Below are positions 28,328 through 38,155 of a DNA stretch of 64,000 nt, piece after piece. The translations under genes and the position numbers were made by a program. The notes under the pieces were generated by a model, which searched no databases, was not told where the DNA came from, and worked only from the letters and a program-made list of their open reading frames with translations. The stretch covers positions 62,001 through 126,000 of the forward strand of contig NZ_SOCR01000004.1 of NCBI RefSeq assembly GCF_004364335.1. Direction: 5' to 3'. This stretch comes from Pseudomonas graminis (GTDB taxonomy: Bacteria; Pseudomonadota; Gammaproteobacteria; Pseudomonadales; Pseudomonadaceae). The first letter of the stretch is position 1, and each line of letters opens with the position of its first letter.

Positions 28328-28460
28328 TGTACCGACGGATTGGTACAGGCGGTCAAGGAAGACTGCTCGAGGACATCGCAGGATGCGATTCATCAGGATG
28401 ATGAACAAGGATTGAAGGGATTATGGAAAAAATGTGGGCGGGTCATACCGCCCCTTTTTT
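28328..28460 (+). ncRNA. rsmZ: RsmZ regulatory small RNA
   Basis: RsmZ sequesters the RsmA/CsrA translational repressor. The region lies between rpoS and fdxA, where rsmZ sits in other pseudomonads. It contains eight GGA motifs. Several are displayed in hairpin loops: TGTACC-GACGGATT-GGTACA (28328-28347), GTC-AAGGAA-GAC, ATCGC-AGGAT-GCGAT and TTCATC-AGGAT-GATGAA. The RNA ends in a terminator, GGGCGG (28436-28441) / CCGCCC (28448-28453) plus TTTTTT. A GacA box lies upstream. An open frame of 147 codons crosses the region but has no coding signature. Confidence 0.92.
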
Positions 28461-28498
28461 CGTCTGTAGAAAAGTGAGGCTGTATCAGAGCCCCATGA

Positions 28499-28524
28499 AA
28501 AAAAGGCCCCGTAGGGCCTTTTTT
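28499..28524. terminator. Bidirectional terminator between rsmZ and fdxA
   Basis: AAAAAAGGCCC (28499-28509) and GGGCCTTTTTT (28514-28524) form an 11-bp stem with loop CGTA. It terminates fdxA on the minus strand and would stop read-through from rsmZ on the plus strand. Confidence 0.9.
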
Positions 28525-28536
28525 ATCAGCAAGCGC

Positions 28537-28860
28537 TTAGCGCTCCAGATCGGCGATCTTACCGGTCTTGCCATCCCACTGCGCCGCATCCGGCAGCGCG
28601 TCTTTGCGTTCCGTGATGTTGGGCCAGACGTCGGCCAGCTCTGCGTTCAGCTGAATGAAATTCTCCATGCCGGCCGGAATCTCGTCTTCCGAGAAGATCG
28701 CATTCGCAGGGCACTCAGGCTCGCACAGGGCGCAGTCGATGCACTCGTCCGGGTGAATCACCAGGAAGTTCGGGCCTTCGTAAAAGCAGTCCACCGGACA
28801 GACTTCTACGCAGTCGGTGTACTTGCACTTGATGCAGTTGTCGGTGACGACGAAGGTCAT
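28537..28860 (-). CDS. fdxA: 7Fe ferredoxin FdxA
   Basis: FdxA is a 107-aa soluble electron carrier with one [3Fe-4S] and one [4Fe-4S] cluster. The Cys motifs are visible at the N-terminus ([20 protein letters not shown]) and in [16 protein letters not shown]; the C-terminal extension to residue 107 is typical of the Azotobacter ferredoxin I type. A good ribosome site (GAGGAGA) precedes the ATG at 28860. It lies next to mutS in the same direction, 239 bp from it, with no gene between. Confidence 0.95.
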   Translation of the reverse strand: MTFVVTDNCIKCKYTDCVEVCPVDCFYEGPNFLVIHPDECIDCALCEPECPANAIFSEDEIPAGMENFIQLNAELADVWPNITERKDALPDAAQWDGKTGKIADLER

Positions 28861-29099
28861 TTCTAATTCTCTCCTCAGGCGGCGGCAGCAAGGCCGTTCA
28901 GTCCGGCTTGCCAGGTACGGGACGTCCCCCGGCCGTAAAACTCAGCTTCTCGAGCAACGCGGCAGGCAAGGTGTCCTGCGCGGCGATGTCCGACCTTGGT
29001 TCGCTGCGTTCAAACGCGGCCAGGTGCGCTGTAAAGCCAGGCTAAAAGCTCACAGCGTCCCGAACCGCGCGGGATTCTAACAGCTTGTTACGAATCACG

Positions 29100-31679
29100 T
29101 TAGATGCGTGTTTTCATCGAATACAACAACTCGAGCGCCTGTCTCGGCGTCAGGTCGTCGATCTTCAGGTTCGACAACTCGTCCAGCACAGGGTGCGGCA
29201 AGCTTGCAAACATGTCGCTCTGCATCGGCAGCGGAGGTTTGCCCGGCTTGGCCCTGGGCTGCTCGTGGGGCAGGCTGGTGGTCTCCAGACGCAACAGATG
29301 CTCCTTGGCCCGCGTGATGACGCGCCCCGGTACGCCGGCCAGTTGCGCCACGGCCAGACCATAGCTCTGGCTCGCCGGGCCCGGCAGCACGCGGTGCAGG
29401 AAGACAATGCGCTCGTTGTGCTCGGTGGCATTCAGATGCACGTTGGCCACCAGCGGCTCGCTTTCCGGCAACACGGTCAGCTCGAAGTAGTGGGTAGCGA
29501 ACAGCGTGTACGCGCGAAGCTGGGCGAGGCATTCTGCCGCAGCCCACGCCAGCGAAAGCCCGTCGAAGGTACTCGTGCCACGTCCCACTTCATCCATCAG
29601 CACCAGGCTTTTGTCGGTCGCGTTATGCAGAATGTTCGCCGTCTCGCTCATCTCCACCATGAAGGTGGAGCGGCCGCCGGCCAAGTCATCGCTTGAACCG
29701 ATCCGCGTGAAGATACGGTCTACCAGCGAGAGTTCGCAGGTTGCCGCCGGCACGAAGCTGCCGATATGGGCCAGCAGAACGATCAAAGCGGTCTGGCGCA
29801 TGTAGGTGGATTTACCGCCCATGTTAGGACCGGTGATCACCAGCATGCGCGTGCTGTCGTTCAAATCCAGGTCGTTGGCCACAAACGGCGACGTCAAGAC
29901 CTGCTCCACCACCGGATGACGACCTTGCTCGATGCGCATGCACGGCTCATCGGTGAAGCGCGGCCGGTTCAGATCCAGGTTCAGCGCGCGCTCGGCCAGG
30001 TTGCTCAGCACATCCAGCTCCGCCAGCGCCGCGGCGGTGTCCTGTAGAGGCGCGAGGTGACCGATCAGGTCTTCCAGCAGCGTCTCATAAAGCATCTTTT
30101 CCCGAGCCAGCGCGCGGCTCTTGGCCGACAAAGCCTTGTCTTCGAATTCCTTGAGCTCAGGGGTGATAAAACGCTCCGCGCCTTTCAGCGTCTGGCGACG
30201 GATGTAGTCAGCCGGCGCCTGTTCCGCCTGCTTGCTCGGCAGCTCGATGAAGTAGCCGTGCACGCGGTTGTAACCGACCTTGAGGTTGGCCAGCCCGGTG
30301 CGCGCCTTCTCCCGGGTTTCGAGATCGATGAGGAACTGCCCGGCGTTCTCGCTCAGCGATAGCAACTCATCGAGCTCAGCGTCGTAACCGGTCTTCAGTA
30401 CGCCGCCGTCGCGAATCACGGCAGGCGGATTGTCGATGATCGCGCGTTGCAGCAGGTCGGCCAGCTCCGGGTAGGTGCTCGCCGTTTTCGCCAATTGCTG
30501 AATGTGCGGCGCTTCGAGCTCGGCCAGTGCCTGTTGTAATTCGGGCAGGGCGCCGAGGGCATCACGCAGTCGCGCCAGGTCACGGGGGCGGGCATTGCGC
30601 AGACCGATACGCGCAAGAATGCGCTCGATGTCGCCGATCTCTTTCAGTTGCGGCTGCAGGTTCTCGAAGCGATAGCGTTCAAGGAAGCAGCCGATCGACT
30701 CCTGCCGGGCCTGAAGGATATTGAGATCGCGCAGTGGGCGGTTCAGCCAGCGGGTGAGCAGGCGCGTCGCCATGGCGGTCTGGCAGCGATCCATCACCGA
30801 CTGCAGCGTGTTGTCGCGGCCGCCTGCCAGGTTGGTGTCGAGTTCCAGATTGCGGCGGCTGGCGCCGTCCAGAATCACCGTGTCGTCGAGGCGTTCATGG
30901 CGCAGGCTGCGCAAGTGAGGCAAGGCCGTGCGCTGGGTTTCCTTGGCGTAAGCCAGCAGGCAGCCCGCCGCGCCGATTGCCAGGGTCAGGTTCTCGCAGC
31001 CGAAGCCTTTCAGGTCCTGAGTGGAGAACTGCTGGCACAGGCTCTTGTGTGCCGAATCGCGCTCGAAGTCCCATGGTGCGCGACGACGGGCACCGCGGCG
31101 TTTTTCCGCTGGCAGGCCCTGTGGCCAGTCATCGGGAATCAACAACTCCACCGGATTGATACGCTCAAGCTCGGCCAGCAGATTTTCCCAGCCTTTGATT
31201 TCCAGCACCGTGAAATTGCCGCTGGTGATGTCCAGCACGGCAAGCCCGAACAGACGCTCGTCACCCAGCACGGCGGCGATCAGGTTATCCCGACGCTCGT
31301 CGAGTAACGCTTCGTCGCTGACGGTGCCCGGCGTGATGATGCGCACCACCTGACGATCAACCGGCCCTTTGCTGGTCGCCGGATCGCCGATCTGTTCGCA
31401 GATGACCACCGACTCGCCCAGCTTCACCAGCTTGGCCAGATAGCCTTCCGCTGCGTGATAGGGGATGCCGCACATGGGAATGCTTTGCCCCGCTGACTGA
31501 CCGCGGGCGGTCAACGTGATGTCGAGCAGCTTGGCCGCCTTCTTGGCGTCTTCGTAGAAGATCTCGTAGAAGTCACCCATGCGATAGAACATCAGCTGGT
31601 CGGGATGCTGATTTTTCAGCCGCCAGTATTGCTGCATCATGGGCGTGTGCGAGGAGAGGTCGGAAATTGCTTTATTCAT
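29100..31679 (-). CDS. mutS: DNA mismatch repair protein MutS
   Basis: MutS recognises mismatches and small loops and starts methyl-independent repair with MutL. The 859-aa product has the N-terminal mismatch-binding motif [21 protein letters not shown], of which the conserved Phe-x-Glu is [11 protein letters not shown] (about residues 36-46), the lever and clamp regions, the Walker A motif [13 protein letters not shown] (about residue 617) and [12 protein letters not shown] near the dimer interface. Length is normal, with no sign of a mutator lesion. Confidence 0.97.
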   Translation of the reverse strand: MNKAISDLSSHTPMMQQYWRLKNQHPDQLMFYRMGDFYEIFYEDAKKAAKLLDITLTARGQSAGQSIPMCGIPYHAAEGYLAKLVKLGESVVICEQIGDPATSKGPVDRQVVRIITPGTVSDEALLDERRDNLIAAVLGDERLFGLAVLDITSGNFTVLEIKGWENLLAELERINPVELLIPDDWPQGLPAEKRRGARRRAPWDFERDSAHKSLCQQFSTQDLKGFGCENLTLAIGAAGCLLAYAKETQRTALPHLRSLRHERLDDTVILDGASRRNLELDTNLAGGRDNTLQSVMDRCQTAMATRLLTRWLNRPLRDLNILQARQESIGCFLERYRFENLQPQLKEIGDIERILARIGLRNARPRDLARLRDALGALPELQQALAELEAPHIQQLAKTASTYPELADLLQRAIIDNPPAVIRDGGVLKTGYDAELDELLSLSENAGQFLIDLETREKARTGLANLKVGYNRVHGYFIELPSKQAEQAPADYIRRQTLKGAERFITPELKEFEDKALSAKSRALAREKMLYETLLEDLIGHLAPLQDTAAALAELDVLSNLAERALNLDLNRPRFTDEPCMRIEQGRHPVVEQVLTSPFVANDLDLNDSTRMLVITGPNMGGKSTYMRQTALIVLLAHIGSFVPAATCELSLVDRIFTRIGSSDDLAGGRSTFMVEMSETANILHNATDKSLVLMDEVGRGTSTFDGLSLAWAAAECLAQLRAYTLFATHYFELTVLPESEPLVANVHLNATEHNERIVFLHRVLPGPASQSYGLAVAQLAGVPGRVITRAKEHLLRLETTSLPHEQPRAKPGKPPLPMQSDMFASLPHPVLDELSNLKIDDLTPRQALELLYSMKTRI

Positions 31680-31927
31680 CAGTTATTTAGGCAAATTCTG
31701 TAGGAGATTGAGGCAAGTTTCGGTCGACGACGGGGATTCCACCTACGTGGCTCGACGTTAGATCCGATTGCATTTTCGATGGCGGCAAGGTTACCACGCA
31801 CGTTCTCGGGACGCAGGTCCGGCTGATTCGTCACGGCGCGTTTCCGAACCGACACGAGACGCTTCGAGCTGGCTAGGATGTCGAGCACCGCCCGACTGGA
31901 GGCGGCATCATCGACAAGGATTGCACC

Positions 31928-32059
31928 ATGCAACGCAAGCGAGGACGAGATTCAACCAACGGCCGCTTCATCCCTCTGGAGGAGGCCAAGCGACGGCCAC
32001 GGGAAACCATCGTGGAAACCGTCAAGAAACCCTGCCCCGAAAAACCGGAGCGCAAATAG
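31928..32059 (+). CDS. Small basic 43-aa ORF of unknown function, mutS-cinA interval
   Basis: I do not recognise this protein. The frame starts at ATG 31928, 6 bp after an AAGGA ribosome site (31917-31921), and ends with TAG at 32057. The product begins MQRKRGRDSTNGRFIPLEEA and ends in a Lys/Glu/Pro-rich tail with one Cys (about residue 36). It is strongly charged, has no membrane segment or signal, and could bind nucleic acid. It lies between divergent mutS and plus-strand cinA. The ribosome site and spacing are the main evidence that it is a gene. Confidence 0.6.
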   Translation: MQRKRGRDSTNGRFIPLEEAKRRPRETIVETVKKPCPEKPERK

Positions 32060-32162
32060 ATGACGTGCAAGCGTGATCCGGATTCAGGTCCGTCCTGTAG
32101 TGCACATCAACCTGGCTGGTGTAGCGTGTCTGCTTTGCCTCGACCGATACGGAGAATCTTCT

Positions 32163-32663
32163 GTGGATGACATCACTCACCTGGCAGCAACCCTGGGTCA
32201 GCAACTGCTGGGGGCAGGCGCGCAGGTCAGCACGGCCGAATCCTGCACAGGAGGCGGCATCGCCGAAGCCATCACCCGTATCCCCGGGAGTTCGGCCTGG
32301 TTCGAGGCCGGGTATGTCACCTACTCCAACCGGCAGAAGACCCGTCAACTGGCGGTGCCGGAGGCGTTGTTCGGCCAGGTCGGCGCCGTCAGTCGTGAGG
32401 TGGTCGAAGCCATGGCCAAGGGTGCGCAGGCAAACAGCGGCGCGCATTTTTCGGTCGCGGTCAGCGGCGTGGCCGGGCCGGACGGGGGCTCGGCGGAGAA
32501 ACCCGTCGGCACGGTGTGGGTCTGCTGGGGCGTGGCGGAACGATTGATCGCCGAGCGCTTTCTATTTGCAGGTGACCGTGATGCGGTCCGCCGACAAACG
32601 GTGAGCGCCGCGCTAGAGGGGCTTGTTCGCCTCTCTCGCGGAGAAATACCAAATCAGGGGTAG
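32163..32663 (+). CDS. pncC: CinA C-terminal domain protein (nicotinamide-nucleotide amidase)
   Basis: The 166-aa protein is a stand-alone CinA C-terminal domain, which deamidates NMN to nicotinic acid mononucleotide in pyridine nucleotide recycling. The motif AESCTGGGIAEAITRIPGSS (about residues 24-43) and the later SGVAGPDGGSAEKPVGTVW are family signatures. The GTG at 32163 with GGAGA upstream is used; a longer frame to 32073 has no ribosome site and would overlap the short ORF. It precedes recA, as in many bacteria. Confidence 0.9.
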   Translation: MDDITHLAATLGQQLLGAGAQVSTAESCTGGGIAEAITRIPGSSAWFEAGYVTYSNRQKTRQLAVPEALFGQVGAVSREVVEAMAKGAQANSGAHFSVAVSGVAGPDGGSAEKPVGTVWVCWGVAERLIAERFLFAGDRDAVRRQTVSAALEGLVRLSRGEIPNQG

Positions 32664-32690
32664 GCGCGCGTCGGACCCTGTGGAATAATA

Positions 32691-32706
32691 CTGGCTACTT
32701 ATACAG
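32691..32706. promoter_or_regulatory. LexA box upstream of recA
   Basis: CTGGCTACTTATACAG matches the LexA site CTGT-N8-ACAG with one deviation in the left half (CTGG). It lies 43 bp upstream of the recA ATG and is the expected SOS operator. Confidence 0.78.
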
Positions 32707-32748
32707 TTATATCGGCCGTCAAGGCCTAACCTATTACGAGAGGATTCA

Positions 32749-33813
32749 ATGGACGACAACAAGAAGAAAGCCTTGGCTGCGGCCTTGGGTCAGATCGAGC
32801 GTCAATTCGGCAAAGGTGCCGTAATGCGCATGGGTGACCATGACCGCCAGGCTATTCCTGCTATCTCCACCGGCTCGCTGGGTCTCGATATCGCACTCGG
32901 TATCGGTGGCCTGCCAAAAGGCCGGATCGTTGAAATCTACGGCCCGGAATCTTCGGGTAAAACCACCCTCACTCTGTCCGTCATCGCAGAAGCCCAGAAA
33001 ATGGGCGCGACCTGCGCATTCGTCGACGCCGAGCACGCCCTCGATCCAGAGTACGCCGGCAAGCTGGGCGTCAACGTCGATGACCTGCTGGTTTCCCAGC
33101 CAGACACTGGCGAACAGGCCCTCGAAATCACCGACATGCTGGTGCGCTCGAACGCCATCGACGTCATCGTCGTCGACTCCGTCGCCGCTCTGGTTCCAAA
33201 AGCTGAAATCGAAGGCGAAATGGGCGACATGCACGTCGGCCTGCAAGCCCGACTGATGTCCCAGGCGCTGCGCAAGATCACCGGTAACATCAAGACGGCC
33301 AACTGCCTCGTCATCTTCATCAACCAGATCCGTATGAAGATCGGCGTGATGTTCGGCAGCCCGGAGACCACCACCGGTGGTAACGCACTGAAGTTCTATG
33401 CGTCGGTCCGTCTGGACATCCGCCGTACAGGTGCGGTCAAGGAAGGCGACGAAGTCGTCGGTAGCGAAACCCGCGTCAAAGTCGTCAAGAACAAAGTGGC
33501 CCCGCCGTTCCGTCAGGCTGAGTTCCAGATTCTTTACGGCAAGGGCATCTACCGTAACGGCGAGATCATCGACCTCGGCGTGCTGCACGGTCTGCTGGAG
33601 AAATCCGGCGCCTGGTACAGCTACCAGGGCAGCAAGATCGGTCAGGGTAAAGCCAACTCCGCGAAGTTCCTGGCGGACAACCCGGAAATTGGCACCACCC
33701 TCGAAAGGCAGATTCGCGAGAAGCTGCTGACTGCAGCGCCTGATGTGAAGGCCCAGTCGTCCCGCGTAGCCGCAGACGATGTGGCTGAAGTCGAAGCTGA
33801 CGCGGACATCTGA
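32749..33813 (+). CDS. recA: RecA recombinase
   Basis: RecA forms filaments on single-stranded DNA, carries out homologous pairing and triggers LexA self-cleavage. The 354-aa protein has the Walker A motif [10 protein letters not shown] (about residues 65-74), the Walker B segment [12 protein letters not shown], and the DNA-binding loop 2 region [18 protein letters not shown], with an acidic C-terminus ([10 protein letters not shown]). The upstream LexA box and the downstream regulator gene recX make up the SOS control unit. Confidence 0.98.
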   Translation: MDDNKKKALAAALGQIERQFGKGAVMRMGDHDRQAIPAISTGSLGLDIALGIGGLPKGRIVEIYGPESSGKTTLTLSVIAEAQKMGATCAFVDAEHALDPEYAGKLGVNVDDLLVSQPDTGEQALEITDMLVRSNAIDVIVVDSVAALVPKAEIEGEMGDMHVGLQARLMSQALRKITGNIKTANCLVIFINQIRMKIGVMFGSPETTTGGNALKFYASVRLDIRRTGAVKEGDEVVGSETRVKVVKNKVAPPFRQAEFQILYGKGIYRNGEIIDLGVLHGLLEKSGAWYSYQGSKIGQGKANSAKFLADNPEIGTTLERQIREKLLTAAPDVKAQSSRVAADDVAEVEADADI

Positions 33814-33821
33814 TCCCCGCC

Positions 33822-34289
33822 ATGTCGGCTGTGCTTGATACGCCCGTCGCTGTTAGGCGGACTGCAATGGACCTGCTCGCGCGACGCGAGCATGGTCGTG
33901 TCGAGCTGACGCGCAAACTGCGTCAGCGCGGCGCCCCTCCCGAATTGATTGATGCAGCGCTCGACCGTCTGACAGAAGAGGGTCTGCTGTCTGAATCCCG
34001 ATACCTCGAAAGCTTTGTTTCCTACCGTGCCCGTTCTGGCCACGGCCCTTTGCGTATCCGCGAAGAGCTGGGGCAGCGCGGCTTGATGCGTGCGGACATT
34101 GAGCAGGCGCTGCGCGAGTGCGGCGTGGACTGGTGGGAAAAGCTGGAAGCACTATGGCAGCGCAAGTTCAGCGGCCAGCTACCCAGGGATGCCCGCGAAC
34201 GTGGGCAGCAAATGCGCTTTCTGAGTTATCGCGGTTATCCACCCGAGCTCATCGGGCGTTTGCTGAGCGGCAAGGGCAACGACGACTGA
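33822..34289 (+). CDS. recX: RecX regulator of RecA
   Basis: RecX binds RecA filaments and limits their growth and activity. The 155-aa helical repeat protein contains family motifs [21 protein letters not shown] (in part: [16 protein letters not shown]), [20 protein letters not shown] and [12 protein letters not shown]. It starts 8 bp after recA, so it is probably expressed by read-through under SOS control. Its 3' end faces the LOG gene. Confidence 0.94.
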   Translation: MSAVLDTPVAVRRTAMDLLARREHGRVELTRKLRQRGAPPELIDAALDRLTEEGLLSESRYLESFVSYRARSGHGPLRIREELGQRGLMRADIEQALRECGVDWWEKLEALWQRKFSGQLPRDARERGQQMRFLSYRGYPPELIGRLLSGKGNDD

Positions 34290-34337
34290 TGCTTGGTCTG
34301 CGTAAAGGCGCACAGAGGCGCCCTCACGCATTCATCA

Positions 34338-35453
34338 TCACATCGACTTCACGGGTTCGATTCCTCGATCCTGTTGAGAATGTGCAGGTTTCGCCCAGTT
34401 TTCTTCCAGGTTTAGGAAGTCCACCAGTTCGCGCAAGCGGCCATGGTTGCGGCCGTTGAAGGCGAATGCCAGACGCGTGAGATGGCTGAACTGCGCCTCG
34501 TCATATTCGTCCTGATGGCCGTATTGCTGGAAGTCGCCACTTGACCGCAGATCAGCGAACCTGTCCTGCAGGGCGTTGAGGGCATGTTCGCCCAGGGCGT
34601 GATGCATGCGGATGACAAAGGTGTTCTTCAGCCAGCGGCTGGAGTGGAAGTTGGCGTAGAACTGATTGATTTCGGCAACAGCTTCATCGGCGCTATACAC
34701 CAGCTTCATCAGGTTCATGTCCGTGGGCAGAATGTACTTATTCGCCTCCAGTTCGTCTTTGATGAAACTGAGTGCGCCTTCCCAGAACGTACCGCCCGGT
34801 GCATCCAGCAGCACGATCGGCACCAGCGGGCTTTTGCCTGTCTGGATCAGCGTCAGCACTTCCAGCGCTTCATCGAGGGTGCCGAACCCGCCCGGGCAGA
34901 GCACCAGCGCGTCGGCTTCTTTGACGAAAAACAGCTTGCGCGTGAAGAAGAAGTGGAACGGCAGCAGATTCCCGGTGCCATCCACGGTCGCGTTGGCGTG
35001 CTGCTCGAACGGCAGGGTGATATTGAAGCCCAGGCTGTGATTCAGGCCGGCGCCTTCGTGGGCTGCGGCCATGATCCCGCCACCGGCGCCGGTGATGACC
35101 ATCAGGTCGGAGGCCGCCAGTTGCTTGCCCAGTTCACGGGCCAGCGCATAAACAGGATGCTCAAGGGGAGTGCGTGCAGAGCCGAAGACGGTGACCTTGC
35201 GCCGGCCTTTGAATCGTTCGAGCACCCGGAAGGCATTCTCCAGTTCACGCAGCGCTTGCAGGGTGATTTTGGCATTCCAGCGATTCAGGTCGTCTTGGGC
35301 CATGCGCAGGACGGTCAGGGTCATGTCGCGGTAGAGCGGAAGATTGGGGCTGTCCGGGGCGACCGAACCGAGGAGTTCCTCGACCTTGTGGGTGAGGTCG
35401 TGTCCGTTGCTCTGAAAGTGCTGAGACAACGCGTCACTGGGTACGTAAGGCAT
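34338..35453 (-). CDS. LOG family protein (TIGR00730-type nucleotide hydrolase fold)
   Basis: This 371-aa protein has a Rossmann-like LOG domain in its middle and C-terminal part, with the motifs VFGSARTPLEHPVYALA, VITGAGGGIMAAAHEGA and PGGFGTLDEALEVLTLIQTG. The family includes nucleoside-5'-monophosphate phosphoribohydrolases and was formerly called 'lysine decarboxylase-like'. The N-terminal 90 residues are helical and resemble long LOG proteins of proteobacteria. It has an AAGGAG ribosome site and converges with recX. Substrate is not known from sequence. Confidence 0.85.
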   Translation of the reverse strand: MPYVPSDALSQHFQSNGHDLTHKVEELLGSVAPDSPNLPLYRDMTLTVLRMAQDDLNRWNAKITLQALRELENAFRVLERFKGRRKVTVFGSARTPLEHPVYALARELGKQLAASDLMVITGAGGGIMAAAHEGAGLNHSLGFNITLPFEQHANATVDGTGNLLPFHFFFTRKLFFVKEADALVLCPGGFGTLDEALEVLTLIQTGKSPLVPIVLLDAPGGTFWEGALSFIKDELEANKYILPTDMNLMKLVYSADEAVAEINQFYANFHSSRWLKNTFVIRMHHALGEHALNALQDRFADLRSSGDFQQYGHQDEYDEAQFSHLTRLAFAFNGRNHGRLRELVDFLNLEENWAKPAHSQQDRGIEPVKSM

Positions 35454-35830
35454 TCAGCTTTCTCCTTCTGCAGAATCATTGACCGGCGCCAGAGGGCGGG
35501 ATCGCGACGCTTCATGCGTCGGCGTGCGCAGCGCATCCGAAGGAAAGGGAGGCATCAGACCTGCGCGGCGCCCGATTCTGGACTAATCCAGGGTTGGAAA
35601 GAGAAAACATTGATGGCAACCGGCGCCGCAGGCAACCCTTTCTTGCAGGCAAAATGTGATGAGGCATGACGAGCACGGCAATACGAAACGCATGCCCCAA
35701 GATCAGCGATCAAGCAGCGCGCGAAAAGTACCGGGTGGTGGAATTTGAGTAGCGCATGTAGCAAGGGAGGAGAGGGCAAGGCTGCGCGTTGAAGAGACCT
35801 CGAAACGCGCAGCCGGTAAAGCGGGTTAGA
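35454..35830. other. 377-bp intergenic region without a supported gene
   Basis: The region separates the LOG gene from the PA3611-like gene; both are on the minus strand. It holds the LOG-gene ribosome site and presumably its promoter. GCTGCGCGTT (35781-35790) and AACGCGCAGC (35804-35813) form a 10-bp stem with a 13-base loop just beyond the end of the next gene, a possible weak terminator without T-run. Short open frames here have no ribosome site and no family resemblance. Confidence 0.6.
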
Positions 35831-36256
35831 TCACTTCTTGTGGGCAGGGGGTTTGGCAGCGCAGTCCGCCGCTTTGATTTCCTGAGTCGTGATGAGCTTG
35901 TTGGTTTTGTATTCGGTGAACTGGTAACGCAGGATTGCGCCCTTGGCCATCAGTTGGCGATAACCGGCGTTGCGGCACACGCTGCCGCCTAGCTGACCGC
36001 GGACGTCGTCCGGGTTTTCGCGCATCTGAGCTGCCTGGCCAGACTGCACACTGAGGTGGTTGATCAGCATTTTGCCTTCAACGGTGTAGCCTTCGTCGAG
36101 GATGTCTTCGTTGATGGCGCGTGGCGTGCCGACACTGCTTTCCTTCGCGACTTTATCAAGCATCTGGCTCAGTTCGTAATCCTGCTTGGACGCCGCGTTG
36201 GCGCACAGTGGAGCGACGAGCAAAAGCGTGAGAGTGGGGGCGATGAGGCGCAGCAT
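35831..36256 (-). CDS. Secreted PA3611-like small protein
   Basis: This 141-aa protein has a clear signal peptide (MLRLIAPTLTLLLVAPLCANA, cleavage near NAA) and a mature domain of about 120 residues with two Cys (SVCRNAGY and AADCAAK) that may form a disulfide. The AGGAGA site 7 bp before the ATG at 36256 fixes the start; a longer frame to 36427 is rejected. The mature sequence (SSVGTPRAINEDILDEGYTV) resembles, from memory, the P. aeruginosa protein PA3611, a quorum-sensing-linked secreted protein of known structure but unclear role. Confidence 0.78.
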   Translation of the reverse strand: MLRLIAPTLTLLLVAPLCANAASKQDYELSQMLDKVAKESSVGTPRAINEDILDEGYTVEGKMLINHLSVQSGQAAQMRENPDDVRGQLGGSVCRNAGYRQLMAKGAILRYQFTEYKTNKLITTQEIKAADCAAKPPAHKK

Positions 36257-36478
36257 TGAATTCTCCTGGTGCATGGACGGGTGGTGCAGAGGCAGGCCGT
36301 TGGACCGGCGACATCCCAAGGCGTTCACTGCGAGGGTGAGTGCTCTCAAGGCCGGGCAGTATAGGGGAGGAGCCTCGGCGGACACCAGAGAGCAGGGCGC
36401 GTTGGACGGTGTCTGATAGAATGCCACGACTTTTCGACCTGCCGGATACCCCTCGTGTCACTGCCTTCTATCCCGTCA

Positions 36479-37210
36479 ATGACCCAGACGATGTTTCACA
36501 AGAATTCTGTCGCGTGTCTGAGAGATGAGCGGGAGGAGGAGAGTACAAAGCCTTACCTGGCTCGCGGATCACGTGCGCCAAGGTGCCATTACTGTCGAGT
36601 GATCGAAAGTCATTGCCTGTGCAGGTGGCGTCCCAAGGTCGAAGCACGATCAGGGGTTTGTCTCATCATGACGAAAAAAGAGGTGTTCAAACCCAGCAAC
36701 ACGGGTTGGCTGATTGCAGACGTCATTCAGGATAACCATGCGTTTGTGTGGTCTCGCACTGAGGTCGATGACAAGCTGATTGCATTGCTCAATGATCCGC
36801 AATGGCAACCCTACCTGGTTTTCCCGGGAGAATATGTAGCGCCAGAGCGCGTCACCAACACGGTGACAGTTGATCAAAACAAGCGACCGCTGTTCGTACT
36901 GATCGACGCTACATGGACTGAAGCGAGGAAGATCTTCCGCAAAAGCGCTTATTTTGACTCTATCCCCATTTTGAGCCTGATCCCCGAAAGGCTTTCACGA
37001 TATAAGCTAAGACGCTCCACCCGCAGCGAACATCTCTGTACCGCTGAAGTGGCCGCGCTGTGTTTCGATTTAGCCGGCGATACCGAAGCCGGTTCGGCTT
37101 TGAGCTGCTACTTCGATGTGTTCAGTCAGCACTATTTAGGTGCTAAAAATCAGCTGCCCCTCGACTTGTTAAGCGATGCCCATCAAGAGTTGAAGGGTTA
37201 CATGGACTAG
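36479..37210 (+). CDS. DTW-domain tRNA-uridine aminocarboxypropyltransferase
   Basis: The 243-aa protein belongs to the DTW family (TapT/TuaA-like), which transfers the 3-amino-3-carboxypropyl group of SAM to uridine 47 of tRNA. Motifs are the N-terminal zinc-type Cys cluster CHYCRVIESHCLC, the SAM-related loop and the DxTW motif in LIDATWTEARKIF, followed by SRYKLRRSTRSEHLCTAEV. The start is not certain: ATG 36479 is used; GTG 36455 and ATG 36491 are in frame and none has a strong ribosome site. Confidence 0.85.
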   Translation: MTQTMFHKNSVACLRDEREEESTKPYLARGSRAPRCHYCRVIESHCLCRWRPKVEARSGVCLIMTKKEVFKPSNTGWLIADVIQDNHAFVWSRTEVDDKLIALLNDPQWQPYLVFPGEYVAPERVTNTVTVDQNKRPLFVLIDATWTEARKIFRKSAYFDSIPILSLIPERLSRYKLRRSTRSEHLCTAEVAALCFDLAGDTEAGSALSCYFDVFSQHYLGAKNQLPLDLLSDAHQELKGYMD

Positions 37211-37270
37211 TCAGTGGTCATGACGTCGCCGGCAAGCCGCATCAAAACGGCTCGAAACAGAAGCATGGCC

Positions 37271-38155
37271 TCAGGCGAGGTTTTTCTTCGGCCACAACTG
37301 CGCCAGCAGCATCCCGGCCAGCATCAATCCGCAACCGATATAACCGCGCAGTTGCAACGCCTCCCCGAGAATCCAGGCGCCGGCGATGGCGGCGAACACG
37401 GCCTCCAGCGAAAGGATGATGGCGGCGTGGGAAGCAATGGCGTGTTTCTGCGCCACCACTTGCAGCGTGTAGCCGACGCCGACCGCGACGATGCCGCCGT
37501 AGAGCAGGGCAGGGCCCGCGTCGATGATCGCGTTGAGGGTGATCGGTTCGAAGAACACTGCCAGCAGCAGACTCACCACCGAACAGGTGGCGAACTGCAG
37601 AAAGGCCAGACGGATCGGATCGTGGCGGCTGGCAAATAAACTGACTAACACTACGTGCCCGCCCCACACGAACGCGCCGATCAACTGCAGCCAGTCCCCC
37701 GAGGCGACATGAAAGTTATCGCCAATACTGAGCAGACACATGCCGACCACGGCCAACAGGCAGCCCAGCCAGGTGCCCAGCCCGGTTTTATGGCCGAGCA
37801 GCAAGCCCAGCAGCGGAACGACAATCACGTACAGGCCGGTGATGAAGCCGGAGTTGGTCACACTGGTAAACAGCAGCCCGACCTGTTGCAGGTTAATGCC
37901 CAGTGCCAGCGCCAGGCCCATGATGACGCCGGCGCGTAACATGCCGCGATTGAGCAAGGGCTCTGGCACGCGGGCGGTTTTGGCGTTGCGCAGAATCAGC
38001 GGGATCAGGCACAGCGAACCCAGCGCGAAACGAAGCCCCGAGAACAGATAGGGGCCTATGTGATCCATCCCGGCGGTCTGGGCGACAAAGCCGGTGCCCC
38101 AGATCAATGCGGTCAGGAGCATGAGCAGGTCCGCTCGCAGGGCATGGTTTGGCAT
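37271..38155 (-). CDS. EamA/DMT-superfamily exporter
   Basis: This 294-aa inner-membrane protein has about ten membrane segments in two EamA repeats (MLLTALIWGTGFVAQTAG at the start of the first, GDWLQLIGAFVWGGHVVLVS at the start of the second). The family exports metabolites or drugs. In the second repeat SHAAIILSLEAVFAAIAGAW is a typical EamA signature (the SLEPVFA position reads SLEAVFA). No neighbour points to a substrate. It is divergent from erdR and convergent with the DTW gene. Confidence 0.85.
   Translation of the reverse strand: MPNHALRADLLMLLTALIWGTGFVAQTAGMDHIGPYLFSGLRFALGSLCLIPLILRNAKTARVPEPLLNRGMLRAGVIMGLALALGINLQQVGLLFTSVTNSGFITGLYVIVVPLLGLLLGHKTGLGTWLGCLLAVVGMCLLSIGDNFHVASGDWLQLIGAFVWGGHVVLVSLFASRHDPIRLAFLQFATCSVVSLLLAVFFEPITLNAIIDAGPALLYGGIVAVGVGYTLQVVAQKHAIASHAAIILSLEAVFAAIAGAWILGEALQLRGYIGCGLMLAGMLLAQLWPKKNLA

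Noticed and set aside
28423..28866. Open frame of 147 codons over the end of rsmZ and fdxA antisense
   Set aside because: It runs through two terminators and is antisense to a complete ferredoxin gene.
35512..35779. Short minus-strand frames upstream of the LOG gene
   Set aside because: No ribosome site, atypical composition, and they overlap the probable promoter.
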